This document shows positions 1 through 7,720 of a stretch of DNA of 64,000 nt, in pieces. This DNA comes from Bacteroidales bacterium (lineage in GTDB: Bacteria > Bacteroidota > Bacteroidia > Bacteroidales > WCHB1-69). The notes under the pieces were generated by a model. The model made no database searches. It saw nothing but the letters and a program-made list of their open reading frames with translations, and had not been told where the DNA came from. Each line of letters starts with the position of its first letter. The first letter of the stretch is position 1. Made by a program: the position numbers and the translations under genes. The stretch is from contig JAILCI010000040.1 of assembly GCA_024686335.1 (NCBI GenBank), positions 70,585 through 134,584 on the forward strand, given 5' to 3'.

Positions 1-189
1 ATCGGCAAAGACCATACTGGGATATTCTTATCCAGACAGTATGCTCTCCAGTCTGAACCGGAAAAGGAGAGCAAGATGAAAGATATCAGCAACAAGACGA
101 CAAACAAGGCCAGCATGATGAGTATCTGCCGGCCCAAGCTGCGCGACATTGCCCTGTCGAGGAATAGTCTGAAATTATTTCTCTTTTGA
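1..189 (+). CDS. Possible 3' end of an unrecognised gene (partial)
   Basis: The first plus-strand frame is open from the left edge to a TGA at 187-189, about 62 codons. The product is polar and Lys/Ser-rich with no motif I recognise, and the 5' end lies outside the window. A minus-strand frame is open over part of the same stretch, so coding status is uncertain. Bases 190-342 downstream show no gene and no clear regulatory signal. Confidence 0.25.
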   Translation: MGKDHTGIFLSRQYALQSEPEKESKMKDISNKTTNKASMMSICRPKLRDIALSRNSLKLFLF

Positions 190-342
190 GACATAGGTGG
201 GCATTTTGGATTGGAAAAACAAAAGAATACACGAATTTCTTGTCCGCAAAGATAACACTTTTTAAATAGCAACAACCAAAAATAATAAAAGAAGAGTCTA
301 GAAAACGAAACACCAACAATAGGAATCTAACACCTCAAATGA

Positions 343-705
343 TTATAGCACAAGGCGAAAACCTTTATTGAATTTGTCAGACGGGGCTCCGCTATTTCTA
401 TTCGAAACCCTACAACAACTGGAATTAAAGTTAAAACTACCTCCGCGCAGGACTCTGTCTTCTCCGGACGATGGGCCTTTAGGGTTATTTTTATGGCCCT
501 TCGGATAATTTCCATACCAGTCTGAGCACCACTCCCATACGTTTCCACTCATATCATAAATGCCCAGTTCATTTGGCTTAAGAGTTTTAACCTCATGCGT
601 TCTTTCATTACTATTATCCTCATACCAAGCTACATCAAGTGGGTCATTGCTCCCTGAAAATTTGAAATTTCGAGTCAAGACACCTCCACGAGCTGCCGCT
701 TCCCA
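343..705 (-). pseudogene. C-terminal fragment of a formylglycine-generating-enzyme (SUMF1/FGE-sulfatase) family protein
   Basis: The minus strand encodes about 120 residues typical of the C-terminal half of the SUMF1/FGE fold: an AARGG segment, SGSNDPLDVAWY, a GIYDMSGNVWEWCSDWYG core, RVLRGGSF, and a terminal NKGFRLVL before a TAA at 343-345. Homology runs up to a Trp codon at 703-705 and is followed at once by an in-frame TAG at 706-708, where plus-strand amidase sequence begins. The N-terminal half of the family domain is missing. In this family the domain either generates formylglycine or serves as a binding module in secreted proteins; this fragment cannot be a complete enzyme. A TTG at 676-678 is the only start-like codon and lies inside the conserved domain, so expression is doubtful. 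Confidence 0.8.
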
Positions 706-706
706 C

Positions 707-1000
707 TATGAGGGACGGCCGCACAACACTATTGGAGCTCATGCATATGGTGTCAACAGCAAGTCTGTCGGCATCTGCTTCGAAGGAGACTTCAACAAAG
801 AAGAATTAACAGACAATCAAGAAAAAGCCGCAATCGTGCTTATCACATTACTAAGTTTCGCATACCCCGATGCCAAGTTATGCCGTCACTGCGATTTAAC
901 CACTAAGAAAAATTGCCCTGGCAATAACTTCCCTTTTGAGCGTATCCGCGAGAAAGTCATAAAATCCATTAAGGAGATGAGGTTTTCAAACAGTATTTAA
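707..1000 (+). pseudogene. C-terminal fragment of an N-acetylmuramoyl-L-alanine amidase (amidase_2/PGRP fold)
   Basis: From about 707 the plus strand encodes YEGRPHNTIGA, KSVGICFEGDFN and a C-terminal RHCDLTTKKNCPGNNFPF segment. This is clearly paralogous to the intact gene at 1013-1501. The N-terminal third, with the first zinc-ligand His, is missing because the frame runs back into antisense of the FGE fragment. The remaining part keeps the late His and Cys that act as zinc ligands in T7-lysozyme-like amidases. The frame is open upstream to 560, but that stretch is antisense to the FGE fragment and is not believed to be coding. It stops at a TAA 12 bases before the next gene, so the two amidase copies form a tandem duplication. 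Confidence 0.8.
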
Positions 1001-1012
1001 TAATCAAGAAAG

Positions 1013-1501
1013 ATGTTCCACCCAAACGATTTCACTTTCAGCGAGAAACTAAAATACAGGGCGCCAGGTGATACGAAGTATATCATCTTGCACCACTCTA
1101 AAGTCACTACGCCTCACACGGCAGCTGATGTTCATCAGTGGCATCTAAACAAAGGATGGTCTGGAATAGGATATCACTATTTTATCGCTAAAGACGGGGA
1201 AATTTATGAAGGGCGGCCACACGGAACTATTGGTGCTCTTGAGAAGAGCATCAATAGAAAATCCGTCGGCATCTGTTTTGAAGGAGACTTCAATAAAAAG
1301 AAGATGACTGACAACCAGAAAAAGTCAGCCATCATTCTCATCAACTTACTAAGTTTCACATATCCTGATGCAGAATTGTGCCGGTACGATGATTTTAAAA
1401 AAGATGAGAAGTGGCCGGAATACAACTTTCCTTTTGACAGTCTGCGTAAAAAAGTGGAAGAAGCGCAAAAAAGGATGGGAGTTTCCACACGCATAAAGTA
1501 A
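1013..1501 (+). CDS. Amidase_2/PGRP-fold protein, probably catalytically inactive
   Basis: This 162-residue protein has the full length of a compact T7-lysozyme-like N-acetylmuramoyl-L-alanine amidase domain, which cleaves the stem peptide from peptidoglycan. Visible conserved parts are ILHHS (His27/28, first zinc ligand), GWSGIGYHYFI (Tyr54) and YEGRPHGTIGA. Where the family has His and Cys ligands (as in HRDLT..NCPG) this copy has Tyr125 (CRYDDF) and Trp134 (EKWPEYNFP), so two of three expected zinc ligands appear lost. There is no signal peptide, as is common for phage-like or cytoplasmically made lysins. It sits 12 bases after a truncated paralogue that keeps those ligands. It may be a peptidoglycan-binding or immunity-like derivative, or simply decaying; the fold assignment is firm and the activity loss is inferred. 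Confidence 0.85.
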   Translation: MFHPNDFTFSEKLKYRAPGDTKYIILHHSKVTTPHTAADVHQWHLNKGWSGIGYHYFIAKDGEIYEGRPHGTIGALEKSINRKSVGICFEGDFNKKKMTDNQKKSAIILINLLSFTYPDAELCRYDDFKKDEKWPEYNFPFDSLRKKVEEAQKRMGVSTRIK

Positions 1502-1514
1502 TAGAGTAAATTGT

Positions 1515-1522
1515 TATTTTTG
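1515..1522 (+). promoter_or_regulatory. -7 box (TATTTTTG) for the metallophosphoesterase gene
   Basis: TATTTTTG matches the Bacteroidota -7 consensus TAnnTTTG and lies 27 bases before the ATG at 1550. No convincing TTTG -33 element is seen at the usual spacing. Confidence 0.55.
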
Positions 1523-1549
1523 CCGACTTAGCAAAAACGATTAATTGGC

Positions 1550-2539
1550 ATGTTGAAATTTCTCTTTATTGCAACACTCATATTGGGGCTAATTTTAGCC
1601 GCTATTCCACATATTGTCTGGCTTATCGCATGGCTAATCGGCAAGTGTTTTCACTACAGTCTACCCTACGCGCCCTTCGGATGGACGGCGCTGGCATTAG
1701 CGTTGCTATTCTGGCTCGTCATGATTCTCGGGCGTTACGTTGGCCGTTGGCGTCTAGAAACCAATCAAATAGAGTACGTCAACTCGGAGATTCCGGAGGC
1801 CTTCGACGGCTACAAGATTGTGCACATCTCCGACCTGCACCTCTCCACCTTTGATGACAACAAAAAGCAGCTGCAGCGATTTGTGGACAGTATCAACGTG
1901 CTCGAGCCCGACCTCATCTGCTTTACGGGAGACTTAGTCACCATAGGCACGTCGGAGGCCATACCCTACACTTCTGTCCTAAAACAACTGAAGGCTAAAG
2001 ACGGCATTGTGAGCATTTTGGGCAACCACGACTTCCTCATCTACAACCACACACTCGCAGGAGACTCTGCGCGGACAAAAGAGGTAGAAGATTTGTCTCG
2101 CTATCAGCGTGAGCAGCTTGGCTGGCGGCTGTTGAGAAACGAAAGCACGGTCATTGAGCGCGACAGCGATAAGATAACCATCCTCGGGGTGGACAATATC
2201 AATGGGAAAGGACAAGGTTTCAGCACCGTCAACTATGGTGACCTACCCAAGGCGATGGAAGGCACCGATGGGTTCCGTATTCTGCTCACCCACGACCCCA
2301 GCCACTGGCGCGCCGAGGTCCTACCCAACACCAACATCCCGCTAACGCTTTGCGGACACACCCATTCTGCCCAGATACGGCTCTTCGGCTGGAATCCGGC
2401 CTCCTGGATGTTCAAAGAATCATGGGGACGATATGACCAGGGCCAGCAGACCATCTACGTGAATGCCGGTCTGGGTTGTACCCTACCCGTCCGCGTCAAC
2501 TGTCCTGCGGAGATTACGGTGGTGAGATTGAAGAGGTAG
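1550..2539 (+). CDS. Membrane-anchored metallophosphoesterase (YkuE/calcineurin-like)
   Basis: The 329-residue product starts with two hydrophobic segments (about residues 4-31 and 45-62) followed by a calcineurin-like phosphoesterase domain. The two-metal motifs are all present: DLH (Asp95-His97), GD (117-118), GNHD (148-151), His248 in LTHDP, and GHTH (269-272). Members of this family hydrolyse phosphoesters, and some YkuE-like proteins have been linked to lipid or UDP-sugar-lipid substrates; the substrate here cannot be read from sequence. The topology places the catalytic domain after a membrane anchor. It is convergent with sufB, with a palindromic repeat block in between. The start follows a TATTTTTG promoter box. 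Confidence 0.88.
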   Translation: MLKFLFIATLILGLILAAIPHIVWLIAWLIGKCFHYSLPYAPFGWTALALALLFWLVMILGRYVGRWRLETNQIEYVNSEIPEAFDGYKIVHISDLHLSTFDDNKKQLQRFVDSINVLEPDLICFTGDLVTIGTSEAIPYTSVLKQLKAKDGIVSILGNHDFLIYNHTLAGDSARTKEVEDLSRYQREQLGWRLLRNESTVIERDSDKITILGVDNINGKGQGFSTVNYGDLPKAMEGTDGFRILLTHDPSHWRAEVLPNTNIPLTLCGHTHSAQIRLFGWNPASWMFKESWGRYDQGQQTIYVNAGLGCTLPVRVNCPAEITVVRLKR

Positions 2540-2546
2540 CAGTTGG

Positions 2547-2615
2547 GGGCGAATTGCATTCGCCCACTCTAAGGGCGAATGCGATTCGCCCTTACTCGCC
2601 CTTACTCGCCCTTAC
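2547..2615. repeat. Two GGGCGAAT hairpins plus a 10-bp tandem repeat (REP-like)
   Basis: Two near-identical imperfect palindromes (2547-2565 and 2573-2591) have stems GGGCGAAT/ATTCGCCC and 3-nt loops TGC or GCG. The second runs into three exact tandem copies of TCGCCCTTAC (2586-2615). On the minus strand this reads as GTAAGGGCGA repeated at the foot of the hairpin, like the GTAG foot of the RAYT-associated palindromes elsewhere in the window. It lies between the convergent metallophosphoesterase and sufB genes; bases 2616-2673 hold nothing else recognisable. Confidence 0.75.
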
Positions 2616-2673
2616 GTCCATGTCGGCAGGGCTGATGCGATGCGCCCCGACTGTCGTCGCTCCAGAGTGTCGA

Positions 2674-4134
2674 CTATCCGACGCTGCCGGAGAGGGTTAT
2701 GGAGAGCAGTTTCTGGGCTTCCACAGCGAACTCCATGGGCAGTTTACTCAGCACATCTTTTGCGTAGCCGTTGACGATCAAGCCGATAGCCGTTTCCTTG
2801 TCTATACCACGTTGCTGGCAATAGAAGAGTTGGTCATCGGAGATCTTGGAGGTTGTAGCCTCGTGTTCGAGTACGGATGAAGAGTTGGCGCATTGGATAT
2901 CGGGCCAGGTGTGGGCACCACATTTGTCGCCCATCAGCAACGAGTCGCACTGCGAGAAGTTGCGGGCGTTCTCAGCATCTTTTCCAACGCGAACAAGACC
3001 TCGGTAGCTGTTCTGGCTGTGACCGGAGGAGATACCTTTAGAGACTATAAGGCTGCGGGTATTACGACCCAGATGGATCATCTTTGTACCGGTATCGGCC
3101 TGCTGAAAGTTGTTGGTGACTGCCACGGAGTAGAACTCGCCCACAGAGTTGTCGCCTTTAAGCACACAACCAGGGTATTTCCACGTGATTGCAGAGCCAG
3201 TCTCCACCTGCGTCCAGGAGATCTTGGAGTTAGCACCCTTGCAGAGACCGCGCTTTGTGACGAGGTTGTAGATACCGCCGTTGCCATCTTTATCGCCTGG
3301 ATACCAGTTCTGGACAGTGGAGTATTTGATCTCAGCATCTTTCATAGCGATGAGTTCTACGACTGCAGCATGCAACTGGTTCTCATCACGTTGCGGAGCG
3401 GTACAACCCTCCATATAACTCACATAAGCGCCCTCGTCGGCAATGAGCAGCGTACGCTCAAACTGACCCGTACGAGCCGCATTGATACGGAAATAGGTTG
3501 ACAGCTCGATTGGACAGCGTACGCCCTTCGGGATGTAGCAGAAGGAGCCTTCGCTGAAGACGGCAGAGTTGAGTGCGGCATAGAAATTATCGGTATAAGG
3601 GACCACGGTGCCGATATATTGGCGTACCAGGTCGGGGTATTGTTGGATAGCTTCGCCAAAAGAGCAGAATATGATGCCTTTCTCTTTCAGTGTATCAGAG
3701 AAAGTGGTCTTGACAGAGACAGAGTCCATGACGGCATCCACAGCCACACCGGCCAGCACCTTCTGTTCCTCGAGAGAGATGCCCAGTTTGTTGAACGTAT
3801 CCACCAGTTCGGGATCCACCTCATCCATAGAAGAGAGTTGTTTTTTCTTCTTGGGAATAGCCAAATAGGTGATATCCTGATAATCAGGACGTGGAAAGTC
3901 GAGGTGACCCCATTGAGGTTCCTCAAGAGTAAGCCAATGGCGATATGCCTTAAGGCGGAACTCTAGAAGCCATTCGGGCTCGTTCTTACGAGCGGAGATC
4001 ATCCTCACGACCTCCTCGCTGAGACCTTTCGGGAACTCTTCAATTTCTATATCTGAGACAAAACCATATTCATATTCCTTCTCGGTTATGTCTTTCAAGA
4101 TACCTTGTTGTTCTTTTTCTTCGTTTTCTTTCAT
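2674..4134 (-). CDS. sufB: Fe-S cluster assembly scaffold protein SufB
   Basis: SufB is the core scaffold of the SUF system, where it acts with SufC ATPase and SufD to build and transfer [4Fe-4S] clusters in the cytoplasm. The 486-residue length is normal for the family. Diagnostic stretches are [40 protein letters not shown], the [16 protein letters not shown] segment, and the C-terminal [14 protein letters not shown], which holds the functional Cys. The ATG at 4132-4134 gives the expected N-terminus. It follows trxB by 56 bases on the same strand with no -7 box in the gap, so the two may be cotranscribed. sufC, sufD and sufS do not follow; the next gene is convergent. That isolation is unusual, since these genes normally form one operon. 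Confidence 0.96.
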   Translation of the reverse strand: MKENEEKEQQGILKDITEKEYEYGFVSDIEIEEFPKGLSEEVVRMISARKNEPEWLLEFRLKAYRHWLTLEEPQWGHLDFPRPDYQDITYLAIPKKKKQLSSMDEVDPELVDTFNKLGISLEEQKVLAGVAVDAVMDSVSVKTTFSDTLKEKGIIFCSFGEAIQQYPDLVRQYIGTVVPYTDNFYAALNSAVFSEGSFCYIPKGVRCPIELSTYFRINAARTGQFERTLLIADEGAYVSYMEGCTAPQRDENQLHAAVVELIAMKDAEIKYSTVQNWYPGDKDGNGGIYNLVTKRGLCKGANSKISWTQVETGSAITWKYPGCVLKGDNSVGEFYSVAVTNNFQQADTGTKMIHLGRNTRSLIVSKGISSGHSQNSYRGLVRVGKDAENARNFSQCDSLLMGDKCGAHTWPDIQCANSSSVLEHEATTSKISDDQLFYCQQRGIDKETAIGLIVNGYAKDVLSKLPMEFAVEAQKLLSITLSGSVG

Positions 4135-4190
4135 ACTCGCTTAAAAACTAATCATTTAGCTTTCAAATTCCCTATTTTCATCTTTCTAGG

Positions 4191-5132
4191 TTATTGTTCC
4201 ATCAGGAAACGGGATGCTTCAATACCAGCAATAGCGCCAGTACCGGCAGCTACTATACCTTGACGGTAGTGTGGGTCTTGGACGTCACCGGCGGCAAAGA
4301 CACCAGGGACATTCGTACGACAAGTGCCTGGCTGAGTGATGATATAACCTTGAGCGTCCATATCCAGTTGACCTTTGAACAGATCGCTTTGAGGTGTCAC
4401 GCCGATAGCTTCGAATACGCCATTGACCTCAAGAGTGCGTTCCTCGCCAGTCTCGACATGACGAACCTGGAGTCCGGTGACCTTCTTGATGAAGCCTTCC
4501 TGCTGACCGATAATATCCACGGGCACATGGCTCCATACAACCTCGATATTAGGGGTATTGAGGACCTGCTTCTGTAGTGCGGCGGTACCGCGGAACTCGT
4601 CACGACGATGCACGATATAGACCTTCGTACAGAGTTGAGACAAGTAGAGGGCATCTTCCAAGGCAGTGTCGCCACCACCGATAACTACGGTTGTGCGTTT
4701 GCGGAAGAAGTTGCCGTCACAGGTAGCGCAAGTAGAGACACCAAATCCGCGGAACTTCTGCTCACTGGGGAGTCCGAGCCAACGGGCTTGGGCACCAGTA
4801 GCCACGACGACAGTGTCGGCGATGATCTCATCCTTATCGTCGACCCAGCAATGGAAGGGACGGGAGGAGAAGTCCACCTTAGTGACGATGCCTGAGCGCA
4901 TCTCAGTGCCAACATGGAGGGCTTGGTCGCGGATATCCTCCATGATGACGGGGCCTGAGGAACCTTTGGGGTAACCGGGGAAGTTCTCCACCTCGTTGGT
5001 GATAGTGAGTTGGCCGCCCACCTGAAGACCTTCGATAAGGATAGGTTTGAGGTCTGCGCGGGAGGCGTATATGCCGGCGGTATATCCGGCCGGTCCGGAG
5101 CCTATAATGAGGCATTTAACATGTTCAGCCAT
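4191..5132 (-). CDS. trxB: Thioredoxin reductase
   Basis: This flavoenzyme transfers electrons from NADPH through FAD to thioredoxin in the cytoplasm. The 313-residue protein has the N-terminal FAD-binding GSGPAGYTAGIYASRA, the redox CATC (Cys135/Cys138), the NADPH-binding GGGDTALEDALYLS and the C-terminal GVFAAGDVQD FAD motif. The frame can be extended upstream to a TTG at 5151-5153, but that codon lies within a TACCTTTG promoter box. The ATG at 5130-5132, 18 bases below the box, is therefore the start, giving MAEHVKCLIIGSG. It is followed 56 bases later by sufB, linking thiol redox and Fe-S assembly in one probable transcript. Confidence in function is very high. Confidence 0.97.
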   Translation of the reverse strand: MAEHVKCLIIGSGPAGYTAGIYASRADLKPILIEGLQVGGQLTITNEVENFPGYPKGSSGPVIMEDIRDQALHVGTEMRSGIVTKVDFSSRPFHCWVDDKDEIIADTVVVATGAQARWLGLPSEQKFRGFGVSTCATCDGNFFRKRTTVVIGGGDTALEDALYLSQLCTKVYIVHRRDEFRGTAALQKQVLNTPNIEVVWSHVPVDIIGQQEGFIKKVTGLQVRHVETGEERTLEVNGVFEAIGVTPQSDLFKGQLDMDAQGYIITQPGTCRTNVPGVFAAGDVQDPHYRQGIVAAGTGAIAGIEASRFLMEQ

Positions 5133-5150
5133 AGTAATAGAATTAGGCGG

Positions 5151-5158
5151 CAAAGGTA
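5151..5158 (-). promoter_or_regulatory. -7 box (TACCTTTG) for trxB
   Basis: The minus strand reads TACCTTTG, a perfect TAnnTTTG match, ending 18 bases before the chosen ATG of trxB. It decides against the longer TTG-initiated frame. Confidence 0.65.
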
Positions 5159-5206
5159 CTATTTTATTTTTTAAATTGGAAAAGTAGGGAGTAATGATTT
5201 TTTTTG

Positions 5207-5214
5207 TATTTTTG
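5207..5214 (+). promoter_or_regulatory. -7 box (TATTTTTG) for tRNA-Ala
   Basis: TATTTTTG lies 16 bases before the first base of the tRNA, in the AT-rich divergent interval with trxB. The -33 element is not clear. Confidence 0.55.
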
Positions 5215-5230
5215 CCGCCGATTTCAGCAC

Positions 5231-5304
5231 GGGGTGTTAGCTCAGTTGGCTAGAGCGTTTGACTGGCAGTCAAGAGGTCGTGAGTTCGATTCTCATACAC
5301 TCCA
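5231..5304 (+). tRNA. tRNA-Ala (anticodon GGC)
   Basis: The cloverleaf is complete. The acceptor stem pairs GGGGTGT with ACACTCC, including the G3:U70 wobble that is the main alanine identity element; the discriminator is A at 5304. The D-arm contains TAGCTCAGTTGGCTAGAGC. The anticodon arm closes TTTGA/TCAAG around CTGGCAG, giving anticodon GGC. The T-loop is TTCGATT. The gene stands alone, with its own promoter box upstream and a hairpin terminator downstream. No CCA end is fully encoded. Confidence 0.96.
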
Positions 5305-5318
5305 CAAAAGTGAAAGGC

Positions 5319-5350
5319 AAGAGGTTACGGAAGTGACCTCTTTTTTTTGT
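5319..5350 (+). terminator. Rho-independent terminator after tRNA-Ala
   Basis: A stem GAGGTTAC/GTGACCTC with a GGAA loop is followed by eight T residues. It begins 15 bases after the tRNA end. Confidence 0.85.
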
Positions 5351-5360
5351 TTAAGGAGAA

Positions 5361-5371
5361 GGGGGGGGGGG
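5361..5371. repeat. Run of eleven G residues
   Basis: An 11-base G homopolymer (AGAAG11ATGG context) lies between the tRNA terminator and the transposase gene. Such tracts slip during replication and also cause sequencing errors, so its length may not be exact. The interval 5372-5485 contains nothing else I can identify. Confidence 0.8.
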
Positions 5372-5485
5372 ATGGTAGGGAGAGAGCGATTCTGGGGCCA
5401 TTATATTTTTACAACCCACTTCAATAATTACCAGTTGACCGTAGAAAAAAAGTTTCTATACATAATTATGAATTTTTCAATAGGA

Positions 5486-6331
5486 TTATAATGTATGTGG
5501 GCTTATAAGAGAATAAGGTAAAACTTGTTCCATATTATCAAAAACATTGGAAAATCGATTTCCATTAGACTCTCGAAAGTGTCTTCTTCTAAATAGAGCT
5601 TCATAAACGTAACGATGAAAATGTGACGCAGAAACAAAATGATATATCCCGGCTATCATTCTTTTAAGCTGAATCCAAAAAGAATCTACTATCACATGTC
5701 TAAGAGGACGATGAACTCGCGTAAATAGCGGATATGGGTCCTCAATTTTTAGCTCAGGCCGTTCACTCTCAACTAGACTTTGCAAACAGATTAGATCATC
5801 TTTCAAAACACGGGAATAATTCATAACACGCTTCACCACTTCCGGATGGATCTTATGTTTAGAATCTGGTATTCTTACTTTAAAAGGATTACCTTTTTTA
5901 CCCATCTTGACTTCAATAATACCTTGAACATGATCAAAAAAATCATCATTAGAATCTCTGAGTAGCAGTCTGATTTTCTGTAATATGAACCATGCTGTTT
6001 TTTGCGTGACACCTAGGATAAAAGATAATTGACAAGACGAGATACCTTGGCGGCTATTGCACACTAAAAAGATTGCTTTAAACCATGTAAGTAGCGGTAA
6101 CTTAGTATTCTGGAAAACAGTGCCAACAAGGATGGAAAAGGTATTACCACATCCTGCACAAACATATCGTCCATCACATTTTTTATAAATCTTATTTCCT
6201 GAGCAATATGGACATTGAGGAGATCCTTCCCATCGTTTCCAAGCCAGATAATCCAAACAACGACGTTGCGAATTAAAGTAGATTTCAAGATCTCTGAGCG
6301 ATTTGAGTTTTTGAGTAATATTTGTTCCCAT
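5486..6331 (-). CDS. IS1595/ISXO2-like transposase, catalytically degenerate
   Basis: The 281-residue product has the IS1595 layout: an N-terminal zinc ribbon (CPYC...CAGC), a helix-turn-helix-like ILGVTQKTAWFILQKIR segment, and a C-terminal ISXO2-type domain (DSFWIQLKRMIAGIYHFVS followed by HRYVYEALFR). In active relatives the first catalytic Asp lies in a VEVDET motif and a catalytic Asn in a TNTIEGFW motif. Here the matching places read IIEVKMG and VIVDSFW, and the intervening region is shorter than usual. I therefore read it as inactive. The frame is nevertheless intact and has an excellent host-type promoter, so a domesticated DNA-binding role is possible. The chosen ATG (6329-6331) gives MGTNITQKL; a longer frame to 6385 crosses the promoter. 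No terminal inverted repeats could be seen. Confidence 0.78.
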   Translation of the reverse strand: MGTNITQKLKSLRDLEIYFNSQRRCLDYLAWKRWEGSPQCPYCSGNKIYKKCDGRYVCAGCGNTFSILVGTVFQNTKLPLLTWFKAIFLVCNSRQGISSCQLSFILGVTQKTAWFILQKIRLLLRDSNDDFFDHVQGIIEVKMGKKGNPFKVRIPDSKHKIHPEVVKRVMNYSRVLKDDLICLQSLVESERPELKIEDPYPLFTRVHRPLRHVIVDSFWIQLKRMIAGIYHFVSASHFHRYVYEALFRRRHFRESNGNRFSNVFDNMEQVLPYSLISPHTL

Positions 6332-6368
6332 TATTTTAAATTTTAAACATAATTTTGTTTTTATTTTG

Positions 6369-6399
6369 CAAATATAATACAACATTTTACAAATGTCAA
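6369..6399 (-). promoter_or_regulatory. Full -33/-7 promoter of the transposase-like gene
   Basis: On the minus strand TTG (6397-6399, inside TTGACA) is separated by 20 nt from TATATTTG (6369-6376). This agrees with the Bacteroidota TTTG-N19-21-TAnnTTTG architecture. It excludes the upstream in-frame start at 6385. The rest of the divergent interval to 6594 shows no gene. Confidence 0.72.
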
Positions 6400-6594
6400 T
6401 ACTTTGAAGATAATTTTATAAGATTGATTACCAACAAATTGCAATAGCTATGGTCAACATGTAATTATTGGATAACATCTCGTTGTCCGTATTTTTGAAT
6501 ATTTTTAAATAAAATACCTTTCAACACCGTCAACTTGAGGTAGGAAACCAACCCCTCTCTATCCCCTCTCCCTCACCCATATCAAAATTATTAT

Positions 6595-6625
6595 TTTGTT
6601 TTTTACCCACAATTTCCTACTTTTG
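6595..6625 (+). promoter_or_regulatory. Full -33/-7 promoter of the VOC/iron-sulfur operon
   Basis: TTTG at 6595-6598, a 19-nt spacer and TACTTTTG at 6618-6625 form a textbook Bacteroidota housekeeping promoter. The first ATG of the operon is 22 bases downstream. Confidence 0.78.
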
Positions 6626-6647
6626 CAAGTTTAAAAATTATACGATA

Positions 6648-7718
6648 ATGAAAAACTATAACATCGTTGGTATACAACAAGTAGGCGTCGGAACTGAAGA
6701 CATGGTAAACTCATGGAAATGGTACGCAGATATGTTCCAAATGAATATCCGCATGCTGGAAGACGATACCGTCGCCGAACTCATGTTACCATATACTGGC
6801 AATAAACCACAAAGACGTCACGCCTGCATAGCCGCCAATCTACAAGGTGGCGGCGGCTTCGAGATATGGCAATACTCCGAACGCAAACCACTCAAACCTG
6901 ATTTCCCTATCCAAGTGGGTGACCTCGGCATCTTTATTGCTAAAATTAAATCTCACAACATCGAAGCTTATCACGATGAACTCATCGCCAAATATGAGAA
7001 AATAACCCCCGTATATACCGACCCGCGCGGTCTCCCTACTTTCTATGTCCATGACCCATTTGGCAACACCTTCCAAGTAGTTGAGGACAACTACATATTC
7101 ATCGACGAGAATCGCTACTCCGGCGGCATCGTCGGCGCCATGATCGGTGTGACCGACATAGATCGTTCCCTCCCTGTATATCAGGATATCCTGGGCTATG
7201 ACACCATCATCTACGACAAAAACGGAACTTTCGCTGACTGGCAAGATCTGCGTGGCGGTACTCAACCGTACCGCCGTGTCCTGCTTGGCCGCTCCACTCC
7301 TCTCTCCGGACCTTTCTCCCAACTTTACGGCAACGGCACTATTGAACTCGTTCAAGCTCTCGACCGCACCCCTCGTAAAATCTACGAAAACAGATTTTGG
7401 GGCGATCCTGGCTTCATTCAGATCTGCCTCGACGTCGTCAACATGAAAGCCCTGGAAGAGTACTGCGAAAGCAAAGGATATCCCTTTACCGTGGACAGCT
7501 GCAAAGATCAAAACAATTTCGACATGGGAAAAGCCTCCGGACACTTCACCTATATCGAAGATCCCGATGGCACCTTGATAGAATTCGTGGAGATTCATAA
7601 AATACCCGTCATCGATAAACTTAACATCGGCATAAATCTGATGAAAAAAGACCGCACCAAACCACTGCCGAGATTCTTCTTTTTCTTAATGAAACTCAAT
7701 CGCGTCAAATTCAAATAG
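6648..7718 (+). CDS. Two-domain VOC (glyoxalase/dioxygenase superfamily) protein
   Basis: The 356-residue protein contains two vicinal-oxygen-chelate domains, about residues 6-145 and 155-315. Signs are the IQQVGVGTEDM start of the first domain, YVHDPFGNTFQVVEDN at its end, GAMIGVTDIDRSLPVYQDILGY opening the second, and YIEDPDGTLIEFVEIHKIP closing it. VOC proteins use a metal held by His/Glu residues for isomerisation, epimerisation, lyase or dioxygenase chemistry; the substrate is not evident. Its stop is two bases before the next ATG, and it is the first gene of a four-gene operon with iron-sulfur proteins, suggesting a substrate or cofactor linked to that redox complex. A methylmalonyl-CoA-epimerase-like role is possible but unproven. 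Confidence 0.85.
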   Translation: MKNYNIVGIQQVGVGTEDMVNSWKWYADMFQMNIRMLEDDTVAELMLPYTGNKPQRRHACIAANLQGGGGFEIWQYSERKPLKPDFPIQVGDLGIFIAKIKSHNIEAYHDELIAKYEKITPVYTDPRGLPTFYVHDPFGNTFQVVEDNYIFIDENRYSGGIVGAMIGVTDIDRSLPVYQDILGYDTIIYDKNGTFADWQDLRGGTQPYRRVLLGRSTPLSGPFSQLYGNGTIELVQALDRTPRKIYENRFWGDPGFIQICLDVVNMKALEEYCESKGYPFTVDSCKDQNNFDMGKASGHFTYIEDPDGTLIEFVEIHKIPVIDKLNIGINLMKKDRTKPLPRFFFFLMKLNRVKFK

Positions 7719-7720
7719 TC

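Noticed and set aside
86..319. Minus-strand 77-codon frame near the left edge
   Set aside because: Its composition (Cys/Phe-rich, ending SSCWPCLSSCC) is unlike a real protein, and there is no promoter or neighbour support.
560..706. N-terminal extension of the amidase fragment frame with a possible signal-like LLLSS segment
   Set aside because: This stretch is antisense to conserved FGE-family sequence, so the hydrophobic look is accidental.
2476..3501. Plus-strand open frames opposite sufB
   Set aside because: They are shadows of the conserved sufB frame and have no family signature.
5204..5491. Plus-strand open frame over tRNA-Ala
   Set aside because: It translates the tRNA, its terminator and the G run; it is not a gene.
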